Part shown: piece after piece, positions 61,480 to 64,000 of the stretch
Position numbering within the stretch: the first letter of the stretch is position 1
How the letters are laid out: the number at the start of each line of letters is the position of its first letter
Notes under the pieces: generated by a model
What the model was told of the DNA's origin: nothing
What the model saw: the letters and a program-made list of their open reading frames with translations, nothing else
Databases searched by the model: none
Origin: Vanilla planifolia
Taxonomy: Eukaryota > Streptophyta > Magnoliopsida > Asparagales > Orchidaceae
DNA: 64,000 nucleotides
Reading direction: 5' to 3'
Assembly (NCBI GenBank): GCA_023846275.1
Contig: JAIUJO010000082.1
Location: forward strand, 234,001 to 298,000
Translations under genes and position numbers: made by a program

Positions 61480-62560
61480 GACTCATTACACAATTAGGTT
61501 CCTTTATTAAGTTTTAATGTTCTATGATGTAGTGGGGGATTCATTTCTTTAAATTACGAGGGCAATGGCATTTCAATCATATTAAGATCTTGTGATACCC
61601 GTATCAGTTTCTATTCCCTTACTTTGCTTCATTTATTTTCATTCACTATGCAACATTTAAGTGTCTACATTGATGACAAACAAAGTTGGACATTTCATAT
61701 TACTTACTGCTTAACAAATTGGAATTTTCTTATCTTCACAATTTCTTACAAATAATGGTCTAGAAATGTTTTCTTGCTTACATTGGACCATTTAGCATTC
61801 TTGTTTAAAACTCCATCTATAGTACTTGTAAAAATTTTAAATACCTAATTTTGTTTTCCAAAATTTGTTATTGCTCCCAATTCTTCTAATGATTCTATTA
61901 TCTAAAGGAAGATCTTTAAAAAGATTGACGAATACATATGCTAGGGTCCCATTGGGCCCTGTTAAGTTGATTTATGTAGAATCTACTTTTAAGGGTTGTT
62001 GCCCATTGACATGATTGAGAATAGGTACTACTTGTTGACTAAGTGGATTGGAGGGTTCTCCAATATGATCCACATTAGAGCTTTCAAAGGTTTAATGTTG
62101 AGCCAAAACATTGCTAAACATTTTATGTTTCTCATTTGAAAGACTTTGATTTTTCAAATATTATACATCTAGTATCTAATGTTGTCAAGTTATTGTGAAA
62201 ATCTCAAGAGCACAAGTCTACCCAACAATGTCAGATCTGTGGTGGCCTATTGTTTTGGATCCTTAGTCTTAGTAATTCCAAGTTGGGTCATCCAAGTGAA
62301 AACATAGCCTATTAGAGTGAGTTTGAAGGTAGAACTCTTTTGGAAGCAAAGTCACCATAGAACATCACCTCTTTTTCAAAGACATTTGTATCATCATGTT
62401 TGGCTAGGATGGAGAACTTATCTAGATTCACCATAAAAGAAGCGTCCCAAGGAAAATGCACTCACAATGTCTAAGATAATGGAATGGCCCTAGAATCATG
62501 TTGCAAATTTCATCATGTTCACACCAAACTTGAAAAATGTTATCGCCTCAGTATCACTTA
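61480..62560 (-). repeat. Dispersed repeat R1, copy 2
   Basis: Partner of 1110-2260, same orientation. The minus strand has fragments PLKALMWIILENPPIHLVNK, LEELGAIT and KWSNVSKKTFLDHYL corresponding to the open frame of copy 1, here broken by several stops and shifts. It starts about 640 bp above the chromovirus gag, so it may lie in or beside that element's 5' region. A block GGTATCAC (minus, near 61595) resembles a primer-binding site, and copy 1 has TGGTATCATT at the equivalent place, but the repeat extends past it on both sides. Confidence 0.7.
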
Positions 62561-63560
62561 GATGTTTATCTTTGATGTTCTTTTAAAATACCAAATGAAA
62601 ATTCACTTTTTTAAGAATTTGAATATCAATAATGCCTAAAATAATGGAATCGATATCTATGAAATGTCAATTTTAAAGATTACGAAATAAAATATTTTTC
62701 TCAAAATTGTCCATTTTTATTGTGTATTCCTTATGTTTGGTTGCATGTCCTCTATGCTATCAACTATTCATTTCAAATATCAACTTGCTTCCTCATGCTT
62801 CATTATGATCCTTTATTCAATTTATTACTTACAGTTCATTTGAGTATTCAATATTAATCTTAATGTAATGCACTTCTTGGATCATGTGAAGTGCAATTTA
62901 GCAAAAGGGATCATGAATTACTATAAAAAAATTTTGTTTCTTATAAAAATATTTAAAAAAAATATAAAACTATTTCCAAATAAGCTTGAACAAATCTTGA
63001 AAAGTAATTTTCTAAATATTTTAATTTTTTTTAAAATGCATTAATATTCACTTAAGAATCAACTCTTTTGGGAAATTATGAGAACAAAAGACAACAAAAA
63101 TTTTGAAGTACACAAGTATAATCAATTGTTTGTCTTACCTAAAATCAAAACTACGTTTACCCATTGAAAAATGCCAAGGAATGCAAGAAACAACTGTTAT
63201 AAAATCTTGCAAAAAATTGGATAGACTAAATCCTTAGAATCATTAAATAGAAAAAAACAGATCATAAATGCCTTACAATAAAGAGAATTTATAAAAATAT
63301 GAAAGGAAAGCAAAAATATGAATCTACAAATAGAAATTCTTATACTTAATGAGATGCCCAATAAGGTACAAGTATTTTAATTTAATAAATTAGAAAATGA
63401 GAGCCAAAAAGGTTTTAAATTAGAATTTGAGCTTGATGATAACAGATATAAGAAATGAAGGTGATGATGACCATTACATACTAATGGCTTTAATATTACT
63501 ACTAAAAGCATTTTTTTATGTTCTTGTAAAAATTTCATCAATCTATTTTATTTAGTAGTT
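62560..63560. other. No recognised gene
   Basis: AT-rich, short runs of A and T near 62.9 and 63.0 kb. No open frame or repeat that I could support. Confidence 0.4.
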
Positions 63561-64000
63561 ATTCTATTTATAAAAATTTTTGTCGACTAATAGAACTTAC
63601 CAAACTCAGCAATTAGTCGTTAGGATTTGAAGGATGTTTTTTAATTAGAAACATAATATTGTTTTAATGAAAGTTATAACGGCTAACAAATAATTGTTAA
63701 ATAGTGGTTTTGTAAGTGCCAAATGATTAGAAGCATCCTCAGCCATTTGATAGTGAAAATTGTATGAAGGGATACATTTGAATAAACTAGAGTGGTTTTC
63801 AAATTATGATTTCATCTCAACCATTTGATCAAAATTCTTATCTGATTGTTGGATTTAATTGTACTTTTGCATTAAATGTAAACCATGCAATCACAAAATT
63901 GAGTGATCGAATTGTTGATGAAATTATCACTTATAAAAAGGTAAATGTGTTGACAATCTTTTAATTACAAAATTTAATGATTAGAAAACTAGCATCAGTC
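63560..64000 (+). repeat. LTR-like end sequence with TATA box
   Basis: Phrases such as 'gtgccaaatgattagaagca', 'ctcaaccatttgatcaaaat' and 'gagtgatcgaattgttgatg' have the look of a decayed plant LTR U3, and TATAAAAA (63932-63939) follows at the right place. The words 'aattgagtgatcga' recur near 42654 as 'aattaagtgatcga'. The window ends before the second LTR or any coding part could be seen, so this is a suggestion. Confidence 0.35.

Noticed and set aside
1..64000. CRISPR arrays, bacterial operons, tRNA or rRNA genes, viral or toxin genes
   Set aside because: No regularly spaced repeats, no ribosome-binding-site and gene pairs, no cloverleaf with conserved arms, and all recognised proteins belong to plant retrotransposons.

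Overview
This window looks like non-genic DNA from a large, repeat-rich land-plant genome. By eye it is roughly three quarters A+T, CpG is scarce, and I find no intact cellular gene, tRNA, rRNA or CRISPR array. What can be recognised is a graveyard of plant retrotransposons: Ty3/gypsy (including a chromovirus), Ty1/copia, and L1-type LINEs with an ORF1 of the DUF4283 type and an RNase H domain. All are broken by stops and frameshifts. Plant origin is well supported by this combination. The extreme AT bias and the G-to-A / C-to-T pattern at key residues suggest long-term deamination of methylated DNA, as reported for AT-rich gymnosperm genomes such as Welwitschia; the species guess is weak inference.

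Layout. 1-400 (+): 3' end of a Ty3/gypsy pol with a GPY/F-type integrase tail. 1110-2260: repeat R1 copy 1, containing a 138-codon open frame on the minus strand. 6400-8190: two tandem units about 960 bp apart inside an AT desert. 8.2-22.9 kb: mostly very AT-rich DNA with nothing recognisable, apart from a less AT-rich island at 14.39-14.95 kb. 22.96-25.42 kb (+): a LINE with reverse transcriptase (RT) and RNase H. 25.4-33.2 kb: no recognised gene.

33.7-35.5 kb (-): a copia pol fragment in which the integrase end is tandemly duplicated upstream of the RT. 37.2-42.6 kb: two direct repeats (R2) flanking a minus-strand copia deletion derivative that keeps a primer-binding-site-like sequence, gag, RNase H and a polypurine tract but has lost protease, integrase and RT. 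44.1-45.6 kb (-): Ty3/gypsy gag zinc knuckle through RT N-terminus. 48.1-50.1 kb (-): a second LINE with ORF1 and endonuclease. 51.4-51.95 kb (-): a copia pre-integrase fragment. 55.4-60.9 kb (-): the most complete element, a Ty3 chromovirus readable as gag, RT, RNase H, integrase, GPY/F and chromodomain, with an LTR-like TATA region beyond. 61.5-62.6 kb: R1 copy 2. The last 400 bp look like an LTR with a TATA box.

These elements do not work together; they are independent insertions of different age. I found no convincing new functional system. The most interesting leads are the R1 family with its frame-conserved open reading frame, the two tandem duplications, the parallel loss of RT catalytic aspartates in unrelated elements, and the copia deletion derivative. 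All domain calls are by reading translated frames against family motifs from memory; no search was run.
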